6,595 nucleotides of DNA from positions 1 through 6,595 of the forward strand of contig JASLJO010000285.1 in the NCBI GenBank assembly GCA_030152505.1, given 5' to 3'. This document shows positions 1 through 4,895 of the stretch, piece by piece; position 1 is the first letter of the stretch, and each line of letters begins with the position of its first letter. Below the pieces are notes generated by a model. It was not told where the DNA came from. It ran no database searches and saw only the letters and a program-made list of their open reading frames with translations. The translations under genes and the position numbers were made by a program. This stretch comes from Solirubrobacterales bacterium (GTDB lineage Bacteria; Actinomycetota; Thermoleophilia; Solirubrobacterales; 70-9).

Positions 1-30
1 CGACAGAGCAACGGCATGGAGGCTCTGTCG
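1..30. repeat. Perfect 9-bp inverted repeat upstream of msrB
   Basis: Bases 1-9 (CGACAGAGC) are the exact reverse complement of bases 22-30 (GCTCTGTCG), with a 12-base spacer. The left arm starts at the window edge, so the repeat may extend further. No T-tract follows, so a classical terminator is doubtful. The right arm runs into the predicted -35 element of msrB, which also fits an operator. The symmetry is directly seen; the role is inference. Confidence 0.6.
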
Positions 31-62
31 AGACGACCCCCGACGCCCTCTACGCTTAATAC
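28..62 (+). promoter_or_regulatory. Putative leaderless promoter of msrB
   Basis: A -35-like TCGAGA (28-33, 4 of 6 bases matching TTGACA) is followed after 17 bases by TACGCT (51-56), which fits the TAnnnT type of -10 box. The msrB ATG lies 6 bases after this box, where transcription would be expected to begin. No Shine-Dalgarno sequence precedes the ATG. Together these suggest a leaderless mRNA, a common arrangement in actinobacteria. Inferred from sequence only. Confidence 0.45.
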
Positions 63-458
63 ATGGAGAAAGTGAGTAAGACCGACGAGGAGTGGCGCGA
101 GCAGCTCACGCCGGAGCAGTACGAGGTGACCCGCAGGGCCGGCACCGAGCGCGCCTTCACCGGTCCCTACGTCGACGAGAAGGGCGAGGGCATGTACCGC
201 TGTGTCTGCTGCGGCACCGAGCTCTTCTCCTCAGGCACCAAGTTCGACTCGGGCACCGGCTGGCCCAGCTTCACCGAGCCGGTCAACCTCGAGCACGTCG
301 AACTGCGCCCGGACAACAGCCTGATGATGCGCCGCACCGAGGTCGTCTGCAAGCACTGCGACGCCCACCTCGGCCACGTCTTCGAGGACGGCCCGCCAGA
401 CAAGGGCGGGCAGCGCTACTGCATCAACGGCTGCGCGCTCACGCTCGAGCGCGAGTAG
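63..458 (+). CDS. msrB: Peptide-methionine (R)-S-oxide reductase MsrB
   Basis: Reduces the R epimer of methionine sulfoxide in proteins (and poorly as free amino acid), normally using thioredoxin; cytoplasmic, since no signal peptide is visible. The 131-residue protein is a complete single-domain MsrB. Two zinc CxxC pairs are present (C47/C50 and C96/C99), as are the family stretches FDSGTGWPSF (61-70) and HLGHVF (102-107), and the catalytic cysteine C120 in RYCIN. The usual resolving cysteine in FDSGCGWPSF is threonine here (T65), while an extra cysteine, C124, lies four residues after the catalytic one; C49 is also extra. The ATG at 63 is the first start and places WREQLTPEQY normally near the N-terminus. 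The stop lies 3 bases from the stop of the opposing response regulator gene. Family assignment is firm; regulation is unknown. Confidence 0.97.
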   Translation: MEKVSKTDEEWREQLTPEQYEVTRRAGTERAFTGPYVDEKGEGMYRCVCCGTELFSSGTKFDSGTGWPSFTEPVNLEHVELRPDNSLMMRRTEVVCKHCDAHLGHVFEDGPPDKGGQRYCINGCALTLERE

Positions 459-469
459 ACGCTACTTGC
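451..469. terminator. Short stem-loop at the msrB / response regulator junction
   Basis: Bases 451-458 pair with 462-469 (one G-T pair) around a 3-base loop, and the stem contains both TAG stop codons. Part of the symmetry is automatic, because two opposed TAG codons are reverse complements. No T-run follows on either strand. It could act as a compact bidirectional terminator, but this is a weak call. Confidence 0.25.
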
Positions 470-1112
470 CGCCGACGGCACCGAGGTAGCTGAACTTCAC
501 GGCCAGCGCCACCGCCTCGGTGCGGGTGTCGACTTCGAGCTTTTTGATCGCGTTGCGCACGTGCGTGTGCACGGTCGCGGGACTGAGGCTGAGGCGTTCG
601 GCGATCTCTTTCACCCGCAGCCCCTCGGCCAGCAGCTCGAGGATCTGCCGCTCCCGTGGCGAGAGGTGGAGCAGCTTCTCCACCTCCGATGGCTTGCCGC
701 CGGCGAAGTCGCCACCGAGGAAGGTGCCGCCACCGGTGACCGCTTTCACGGCGCGGGCGATGTCCTCGGCCGGCGCCGACTTGAGCACGTAGCCCGAGGC
801 ACCGGCGCGCAGGGCGAGAGCGAGCAGGTCCGGCTGGGCGTGCGCGGTGAAGACGATCACTTTGGTCCGCGGCCTGACCTTCAGCACTTCCTTGGTCGCC
901 TCGATCCCGTCGCGTTTGGGCAACTCGACGTCGATGATCAAGACGTCGGGCTCAAGTTCTTTGACCACGTCGACGACGTCGCGCCCGTCCGCCGCCTCAC
1001 CCACGATCTGCAGGCTGTTCGTCCCCGCCATGCGCGATTTGATCGCGTCGCGGACGATCTCGTGGTCGTCGCAGAGGACGACGCGCTTAGAGTCGCGGAC
1101 GCTCGCGCTCAT
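462..1112 (-). CDS. NarL/FixJ-family response regulator (receiver + LuxR-type HTH)
   Basis: A 216-residue DNA-binding response regulator that would be phosphorylated by a histidine kinase. The receiver domain covers about residues 9-128 and has all key residues: acidic pair D15/D16, phosphoacceptor D61 in VLIIDVELPKRDG, T89 and K111. A LuxR/GerE helix-turn-helix fills about 150-207, beginning LSPRERQILELLAEG and including LSPATVHTHVRNAIKKL. The short linker (130-148) is Gly-rich. Its ATG overlaps the TGA of serS as ATGA, so its translation is probably coupled to serS. No kinase gene lies in the window, making it an orphan here; the signal and targets cannot be read from sequence. Codon use is G/C-ending, unlike the adjoining end of serS. 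Confidence 0.95.
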   Translation of the reverse strand: MSASVRDSKRVVLCDDHEIVRDAIKSRMAGTNSLQIVGEAADGRDVVDVVKELEPDVLIIDVELPKRDGIEATKEVLKVRPRTKVIVFTAHAQPDLLALALRAGASGYVLKSAPAEDIARAVKAVTGGGTFLGGDFAGGKPSEVEKLLHLSPRERQILELLAEGLRVKEIAERLSLSPATVHTHVRNAIKKLEVDTRTEAVALAVKFSYLGAVGGK

Positions 1113-2380
1113 ACCGATCCGATTCTTTCAGGGGCTCCATATCCATACAGAATATTAGGTAGGGTAAACCCACCTGCGCTGTCCTGGCGATTCTCGATCA
1201 AGGCGATCATGGTGCGTCCAACGGCTACGGCGGTCCCATTCAGCGTGTGAACCACCTGAAGTGCTTCGTTATCGGCAGGCCGATACCTACAATTGAGACG
1301 CCGCGCTTGGTAGTCGGTCGTGTTCGAGCATGAGGTCAGCTCGCGATAGCGCTTCTGACTGGGAATCCAGGCCTCGCAGTCGTACTTCTTCGCCGCCGGG
1401 GCGCCGAGATCGCCCGCGGCGACGTTGACCACCCGGTAGGGAATCTCCAGCTCGGCGAGGATGCGCTCCTCGATCGCCAGCAGCCGTTCGTGCTCGCTCG
1501 CCGACTCGGACGGCTCGACGAACGAGAACATCTCGACCTTGTCGAACTGGTGGACGCGGAAGATCCCACGCGTGTCGCGGCCGGCGGCGCCGGCCTCGCG
1601 GCGAAAGCAGGGCGAGAAGCCGGCGTAGCGCAGCGGCAGCCGCGCGGCCTCGAGGATCTCATCGGCGTGCAAGCCGGCGAGCGCGACCTCGGAGGTGCCG
1701 ACGAGGAAGAGATCGTCCTTGGGAATCTCGTAGATCTGGTCGCGGTCGCCGGGTAGGAAGCCGGTGCCGTAGAGGGCCTCCTCGCGGACGAGGACCGGCG
1801 GCACCACCGGCTCGTGGCCCTCGCCGCGGACGACGTCGAGCGCGTAGCGGACGAGGGCGAGCTCGAGCAGGACCAGGTCGCCCTTGAGATAGGCGAAGCG
1901 CGAGCCGGAGAGCCGCGCCGCCGCCTCCATGTCGATCAGGCCCAGCCGGGTGCCGATCTCGAGGTGGTCGCGCGGCTCGAAGTCGAAGCTCGGCCGCTCT
2001 CCGACCTCGCGCAACACGACGGCGTCCTCCTCGGTCATGCCGTCGGGCGCATCGGGGTCGGGCAGGTTGGGCAGAACGGCGGCGGCACGCTCGAGCTCGG
2101 CCTCGACCTGCTCCAGCTCGGCCTTTCCGCCCTCGATCCACTCCTTCAGTCCCTGCACCGTCGCCATCAGCTCATCCGCGCCCTCGCCACGCTGCTTGGC
2201 CTCGCCGATCTGCTTGGAAAGCGTCTTGCGCTCGGCCTGGGCCCCCTCGATCTCGGGCAGCAGCTCGCGCCGGCGCGCGTCGAGCACCAGCAGGGCGTCG
2301 ACGTCCTCGGCAGCGCCGCGGCGGGCAAGCGCCCGCTTGATCCGCTCAGGCTCGGAGCGGATCAGCTTCAGGTCGAGCAT
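1109..2380 (-). CDS. serS: Serine--tRNA ligase (SerRS)
   Basis: Charges tRNA-Ser (and tRNA-Sec where present) with serine in the cytoplasm. The 423-residue length is normal for a bacterial SerRS. An N-terminal coiled-coil tRNA-binding arm spans roughly residues 25-103, rich in Glu, Arg and Ala. The class II catalytic core follows: serine-binding TSE (229-231), motif 2 from FRREAGAAGRDTRG (259-272) through VEMF (282-285), ELTSCSN (347-353), and motif 3 NGTAVAVGRT (381-390) with its invariant Arg. The ATG at 2380 follows GGGAG by 6 bases, and the N-terminus MLDLKLIR is typical of the family. It starts 18 bases after the cytochrome gene stop and overlaps the response regulator start by four bases. 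The last 85 codons use many A/T-ending codons, unlike the rest of the gene. Confidence 0.97.
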   Translation of the reverse strand: MLDLKLIRSEPERIKRALARRGAAEDVDALLVLDARRRELLPEIEGAQAERKTLSKQIGEAKQRGEGADELMATVQGLKEWIEGGKAELEQVEAELERAAAVLPNLPDPDAPDGMTEEDAVVLREVGERPSFDFEPRDHLEIGTRLGLIDMEAAARLSGSRFAYLKGDLVLLELALVRYALDVVRGEGHEPVVPPVLVREEALYGTGFLPGDRDQIYEIPKDDLFLVGTSEVALAGLHADEILEAARLPLRYAGFSPCFRREAGAAGRDTRGIFRVHQFDKVEMFSFVEPSESASEHERLLAIEERILAELEIPYRVVNVAAGDLGAPAAKKYDCEAWIPSQKRYRELTSCSNTTDYQARRLNCRYRPADNEALQVVHTLNGTAVAVGRTMIALIENRQDSAGGFTLPNILYGYGAPERIGSV

Positions 2381-2398
2381 CAGGGGCTCCCGCTGGGT

Positions 2399-2797
2399 CT
2401 AGGGCGAGGGTTGGCCGGGCCGCGGCGATTCTTCCGCTTCCTCCCCGGCGTACTTAGCGACGAATCGCGCGACCTCTTCGGCTTCCTCGCCGACGACGAT
2501 GTTCTGCGGCATGATCGCCCCAGAGAAACCACCGTTCTGGATCGCGAATAGAGCATCTTCGTAGGTCTCGGTTCGCTGGTTGAGGCTGGGACCCTGCGTG
2601 CGCTGGCCACGATTGCCGCTGCCCTGGGTGCCGGCGGCGGCCAGCGTGTGGCAGCCACTGCAGTGGGTGGAGAAGAGCACGGCCCCGTTGTAGTTGGGGC
2701 TGTCCTTGGAGACCGAGACGCCCTCTTCGCCGAATCCGCAGGCGACGAGGCCGAGCGCGGCCACGACGGCCGCCGCGATTGCAAGTACTGGTCGCAC
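2399..2797 (-). CDS. c-type cytochrome lipoprotein
   Basis: A 132-residue monohaem class I-like cytochrome c, probably carrying electrons on the outer face of the membrane. The proposed GTG start gives a lipoprotein signal peptide, MRPVLAIAAAVVAALG followed by lipobox LVAC, with lipidated C20. The haem site CSGCH is at residues 46-50 and the likely axial methionine M96 lies in GAIMPQN. The C-terminal helix (about 104-117) fits the cytochrome fold, followed by a Glu/Pro tail. The reading frame stays open upstream, but that extension runs through the divergent flavin reductase gene and would bury the signal peptide, so I rejected it. A TATGAT box 9 bases before the GTG supports this start. It is first in an apparent operon with serS and the response regulator. 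The redox partner is unknown; an oxidase or an alternative complex is inference. Confidence 0.9.
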   Translation of the reverse strand: MRPVLAIAAAVVAALGLVACGFGEEGVSVSKDSPNYNGAVLFSTHCSGCHTLAAAGTQGSGNRGQRTQGPSLNQRTETYEDALFAIQNGGFSGAIMPQNIVVGEEAEEVARFVAKYAGEEAEESPRPGQPSP

Positions 2798-2806
2798 GCG
2801 GCGCGC

Positions 2807-2812
2807 ATCATA
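2807..2812 (-). promoter_or_regulatory. -10 box of the cytochrome c gene
   Basis: Read on the minus strand, 2812-2807 is TATGAT, five of six bases of the consensus -10. Nine bases separate it from the GTG start, so the mRNA leader would be one or two bases or absent. No good -35 element is seen. It shares two bases with the opposing -10 box of the flavin reductase gene. Confidence 0.5.
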
Positions 2813-2816
2813 TTGT
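2811..2816 (+). promoter_or_regulatory. -10 box of the flavin reductase-like gene
   Basis: TATTGT fits the TAnnnT form and ends 9 bases before the ATG, the same spacing as the opposing promoter. No Shine-Dalgarno sequence precedes the ATG, again suggesting a leaderless message. No convincing -35 element is seen. The two -10 boxes overlap, so polymerase could probably occupy only one at a time. Confidence 0.4.
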
Positions 2817-2825
2817 CCAGACTCG

Positions 2826-3311
2826 ATGGCCGACGCCCGCTCGCCCGACCCCGCCAGCTTCCGCATCGCGATGGGGATGCTGCCCACCGGGGTGACCGTC
2901 GTCGCGGCCGGCGGGCCGGACGGGCCGGCGGGCGCAACCGCCAACGCCGTCTGCTCGCTCTCGATCGAGCCGATGCTGATGCTGGCCTGCCTCGACCGCG
3001 GCTCGCGCACCCTGCTCGCCGTGCAGGCGGCCAACCGCTTCGGCATCAGCATCCTGCACGCCGGCCAGGAACCGATCGCCCGCGCTTTCGCCACCAAGGC
3101 GCCGGTGGCCGACAAGTGGCAGGGCGTCGGCTGGAGCGAACGCGAGGGCGTGCCGGCAATCGACGACGCGCTCGCCTTCGTCGCCTGCGACCTGCGCGAC
3201 GTGATCGCCGGTGGCGATCACGTCATCGTCACCGGCGAGGTGACCGCCTTGAAGGCAACCGAGGGCGACCCGCTCGTCTTCCACGGCGGCGACTACCGCC
3301 CGCTGGGCTGA
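2826..3311 (+). CDS. Flavin reductase-like (FMN-binding split barrel) protein
   Basis: A 161-residue protein of the flavin reductase-like domain family (HpaC/NtaB/RutF type), which binds FMN or FAD and often reduces it with NAD(P)H for a partner monooxygenase. Family features run the full length: FRIAMGMLPTGVTVV (12-26), GATANAVCSLSIEP (36-49), the RFGISIL strand (71-77), GDHVIVTGEV (130-139) and PLVFHGGDYRPLG at the C-terminus. No signal peptide is visible, so it should be cytoplasmic. The ATG at 2826 is chosen because it matches the family N-terminus and the upstream frame overlaps the cytochrome gene. No monooxygenase gene adjoins it, so its substrate system is unknown. In an F420-using organism, related split barrels may use other cofactors, so the exact activity is open. 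It diverges from the cytochrome gene and converges on the VOC gene with a 3-base gap. Confidence 0.9.
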   Translation: MADARSPDPASFRIAMGMLPTGVTVVAAGGPDGPAGATANAVCSLSIEPMLMLACLDRGSRTLLAVQAANRFGISILHAGQEPIARAFATKAPVADKWQGVGWSEREGVPAIDDALAFVACDLRDVIAGGDHVIVTGEVTALKATEGDPLVFHGGDYRPLG

Positions 3312-3320
3312 GGCTCAGCC
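3306..3320. terminator. 6-bp stem, 3-nt loop at the flavin reductase / VOC junction
   Basis: GGCTGA (3306-3311) and TCAGCC (3315-3320) are perfect reverse complements around GGC, and the stem includes both TGA stop codons. It lacks a T-run on either side. It could serve as a compact bidirectional terminator; three of the six pairs are automatic because both stops are TGA. Confidence 0.25.
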
Positions 3321-3695
3321 GGCTCGGTGACAGACGGCCTCGACGTTGTTGCCGTCGGGGTCGAGGACGAAAGCCCCGTAGTAGCCGGGGTGGTAGATCG
3401 GGCGCGGGCCGGGGGCTCCGTTGTAGCTGCCGCCGGCGCCGCACGCGGCCGCGTGGAAGGCGTCGACCTGCTTGGGGTCGCGCACGCCAAAGGCGACGTG
3501 GGCGCCGCTCACCGTGGGACGGCCACGGGCACCGACCCAGAAGAACGGCTTGGGGCCGTGCTCGGTCTCCTTGCCGAAGCCGGCCATCTTCTCGAACTCC
3601 ATCAGCAGACGGATGCCGAGCGGCTCCAATGCCCGCTCGTAGAACGCCTTGCTGCGCTCGAAGTCGCTCACCTCGATGCCGACATGGTCGAGCAT
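3315..3695 (-). CDS. VOC family (glyoxalase/bleomycin resistance-fold) protein
   Basis: A 126-residue single-domain vicinal oxygen chelate protein. The two beta-alpha-beta-beta-beta modules are visible: LDHVGIEVSDFERSKAFYER at residues 2-21, and AHVAFGV (65-71) through GAFVLDPDGNNVEAVCH (107-123). Likely metal ligands H4, H66 and E119 are all in the expected places, so a metal-dependent enzyme is possible. Family members include isomerases, dioxygenases, thiol transferases and antibiotic-binding proteins, so the substrate cannot be named. The ATG at 3695 gives the canonical MLDHVGIEVSD start; a longer frame exists upstream but crosses the divergent gene. A TAGCCT box ends 7 bases before the ATG, suggesting a leaderless transcript. 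It converges on the flavin reductase gene and diverges from the F420-type gene with 33 bases between the starts. Confidence 0.9.
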   Translation of the reverse strand: MLDHVGIEVSDFERSKAFYERALEPLGIRLLMEFEKMAGFGKETEHGPKPFFWVGARGRPTVSGAHVAFGVRDPKQVDAFHAAACGAGGSYNGAPGPRPIYHPGYYGAFVLDPDGNNVEAVCHRAG

Positions 3696-3702
3696 TGCCC
3701 GC

Positions 3703-3708
3703 AGGCTA
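3703..3708 (-). promoter_or_regulatory. Putative leaderless -10 box of the VOC gene
   Basis: The minus strand reads TAGCCT, a TAnnnT-type -10 box, with 7 bases before the ATG, so transcription would begin at or next to the start codon. There is no matching -35 element and no Shine-Dalgarno sequence. Weak but consistent with the other starts in this window. Confidence 0.3.
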
Positions 3709-3728
3709 CCGGTGCAAGACTGAAGGCG

Positions 3729-4172
3729 ATGGACGCTCGCTTCCAGGAGCCCGGTTGGTTCACCAAGCACGTCTTCAACCGGCTCGTCGCCCTGCTGACC
3801 AAGCTCGGCCTCAGCGTGGCCGGCTCGCGTGTGCTCGAAGTGAGGGGACGCAAGAGCGGCGAGTGGCGGCGGACGCCGGTCAACCTCCTCGCCCACGAGG
3901 GCGAGCGCTACCTCATCGCGCCACGCGGGAACACGCAGTGGGTGCGCAACATCCGGGTCAGCGGGGGCGGCCGTCTCGTGCTCGGCCGCCGCACGGAGGA
4001 CTTCAAGGCGACCGAGGTCGGTGAAGACGAGAAGCCCGCGCTCCTGCGCGCCTACCTGGAGAAGTGGAAGTGGGAGGTCGGCGCCTTCTTCGACGGCGTC
4101 GGCCCCGACGCATCCGACCAGGAGCTGCGTCGCATCTGCCCCAACCACCCCGCCTTCCGTATCACGGCCTGA
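3729..4172 (+). CDS. Deazaflavin (F420)-dependent nitroreductase family protein (Ddn-like)
   Basis: A 147-residue protein of the family that includes mycobacterial Ddn, whose members use reduced coenzyme F420 to reduce quinones, nitro compounds or other substrates. Recognisable signatures are VLEVRGRKSGEWRRTPVNLL (35-54), which forms much of the cofactor site, then YLIAPRGNTQWVRNIR (61-76), and the C-terminal HPAFRI. An amphipathic N-terminal helix (about 9-30) resembles the segment that lets Ddn sit near membranes and quinones. The ATG at 3729 gives the usual family start; GAAGG lies only 2 bases upstream, too close to be a convincing ribosome site. The natural substrate cannot be inferred. 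Its presence implies that the host makes F420. The 3' end overlaps the opposing KTSC gene by 11 bases. Confidence 0.9.
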   Translation: MDARFQEPGWFTKHVFNRLVALLTKLGLSVAGSRVLEVRGRKSGEWRRTPVNLLAHEGERYLIAPRGNTQWVRNIRVSGGGRLVLGRRTEDFKATEVGEDEKPALLRAYLEKWKWEVGAFFDGVGPDASDQELRRICPNHPAFRITA

Positions 4173-4401
4173 CAGGCGATCCGCCTGACCTCCGCGCCGG
4201 ATATCGCGGCTTGATGGCGGTGTTGAGAAAGGCGCCCTTGGACTCCGCCGCCGCGAATTCCGCGTAGACGGGGGACGGGACACCGCGGTAGACATAGAGA
4301 CCCCTGTCGTGGAATTCGACATAGGCCTCTTCCGCCTCCGGGTCGTAGCCGAGCCTCGCCACACAGGAGGATTCGACCGGGTGCATGTCCGGAATCACCA
4401 T
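4162..4401 (-). CDS. KTSC-domain protein
   Basis: A 79-residue protein almost entirely covered by a KTSC domain, a small domain related to a C-terminal part of lysyl-tRNA synthetases and of unknown function. Visible features are HPVESSCVARLGYDP (7-21), VEFHDRGLYVYRGVPSPVY (28-46), SKGAFLN (54-60) and IKPRYPAR (63-70), matching the usual order of VeFhdG.vY.Y.gVP, SkG.ffn and Ik.rYp. The ATG at 4401 gives MVIPDMHPVESS; the internal ATG at 4386 is a plausible shorter start because the domain begins just after it. No clear ribosome site is seen. It uses more A/T-ending codons (16 of 79) than most neighbours. A long inverted repeat lies directly upstream. The 3' end overlaps the Ddn-like gene on the other strand. 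A role in RNA binding is sometimes suggested; I infer nothing firm. Confidence 0.85.
   Translation of the reverse strand: MVIPDMHPVESSCVARLGYDPEAEEAYVEFHDRGLYVYRGVPSPVYAEFAAAESKGAFLNTAIKPRYPARRSGGSPVRP
4173..4187. terminator. 6-bp stem, 3-nt loop after the Ddn-like gene
   Basis: CAGGCG (4173-4178) pairs perfectly with CGCCTG (4182-4187) around ATC. It begins at the base after the Ddn-like TGA and lies inside the 3' end of the KTSC gene. No T-run follows. Unlike the other two junction hairpins, its symmetry does not come from opposed stop codons. A short terminator is possible but unproven. Confidence 0.3.
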
Positions 4402-4403
4402 GT

Positions 4404-4447
4404 CGAAACAGCATTTACCCCGCTATACGCGCCTAAATGCGGTTTCG
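4404..4447. repeat. 44-bp inverted repeat upstream of the KTSC gene
   Basis: Bases 4404-4417 (CGAAACAGCATTTA) and 4434-4447 (TAAATGCGGTTTCG) are reverse complements at 13 of 14 positions, separated by 16 bases. The exact centre is TATA (4424-4427); on the minus strand this gives TATAGC, a possible -10 box for the KTSC gene, whose ATG lies 20 bases downstream. The arms are richer in A+T than the surrounding DNA. It sits between the stop of the membrane protein gene and the KTSC start. It could be an operator, a transcribed hairpin or a small mobile palindrome; the sequence alone does not decide. Confidence 0.7.
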
Positions 4448-4454
4448 TCGGATT

Positions 4455-4472
4455 GGCGCCTCAAAAGGCGCC
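4455..4472. repeat. GGCGCC-TCAAAA-GGCGCC repeat over the membrane protein stop
   Basis: Two GGCGCC hexamers (4455-4460 and 4467-4472) flank the TGA stop of the membrane protein gene. Because each hexamer is its own reverse complement, the pair is both direct and inverted and can form a 6-bp stem with a 6-base loop. No T-run follows on the minus strand. A terminator function is possible only. Confidence 0.35.
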
Positions 4473-4895
4473 GCTGGTGCCGGCGGCGCGCAGGGCCAAA
4501 AAGAAGATCACGCCGCAGCTGACGGCCATGATTCCCATCTCGCGGCGGACTATGGCGAGGGCGAGCGACTGCTGGTCGTCGGCGGGGAGGGCTTCGAAGT
4601 CGACCTCGCCGAGCTCGCGCTGGGCGGCGCCAGCGCGGGCGCCCTCGGCGAGGAAGGAGACGAGCAGGGGCAGGATGCCGTAGAGGTAATGGAGGCTGTC
4701 GTCGGGCTCGTGGTCGGTCATGACCAGCAGGGCACCCAGGAGCGCCTGCAGGAAGACGGCGGCCTGCGCCGAGCGCAGCAGGTACCAGAAGGGGAGGGAG
4801 GACTGTTTCCGCAGCCAAGCGACGCCGCCGAAGGCGAAAGCCGCGAGGTTGAGCGCGATCAGCGCGCAACCGACGACGAGGTGGACCTCCGCCAT
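4461..4895 (-). CDS. Conserved-looking four-helix integral membrane protein, function unknown
   Basis: I do not recognise a named family. The 144-residue protein has four likely membrane helices, about residues 4-27, 39-60, 67-85 and 118-137. Between the third and fourth is a hydrophilic stretch (86-117) rich in Glu, Asp and Gln. An HxxPDDSLHYLYG-like loop (62-73) precedes the third helix, and a positive patch (WLRKQS) follows the first. No signal-peptide cleavage site, lipobox or enzyme motif is evident. The ATG at 4895 gives a compact N-terminus running straight into helix 1; no ribosome site stands out upstream. G/C-ending codon use matches the neighbours, so it looks like a resident gene. 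It diverges from the nuo operon across a 157-base gap, so a link to respiration is possible but only positional. Confidence 0.8.
   Translation of the reverse strand: MAEVHLVVGCALIALNLAAFAFGGVAWLRKQSSLPFWYLLRSAQAAVFLQALLGALLVMTDHEPDDSLHYLYGILPLLVSFLAEGARAGAAQRELGEVDFEALPADDQQSLALAIVRREMGIMAVSCGVIFFLALRAAGTSGAF

Noticed and set aside
561..1250. Long open frame on the plus strand opposite the response regulator
   Set aside because: It lies antisense to a well-recognised two-domain protein and across the serS end. Its translation is low-complexity, as expected for a shadow frame in GC-rich DNA.
1814..2551. Open plus-strand frame opposite serS
   Set aside because: It is Leu/Gly/Asp-rich with no family features and fully antisense to serS and the cytochrome gene; a codon-bias shadow.
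2798..3115. N-terminal extension of the cytochrome c frame
   Set aside because: It would overlap the flavin reductase gene antisense and place the lipoprotein signal peptide in the middle of the protein. The GTG at 2797 is better.
2648..4024. 458-codon plus-strand frame rich in Arg and Ala
   Set aside because: It is out of frame with three recognisable genes and has the composition typical of GC-rich shadow frames.
3696..4364. N-terminal extension of the VOC protein frame
   Set aside because: It is antisense to the Ddn-like gene and the VOC fold starts exactly at MLDHVG.
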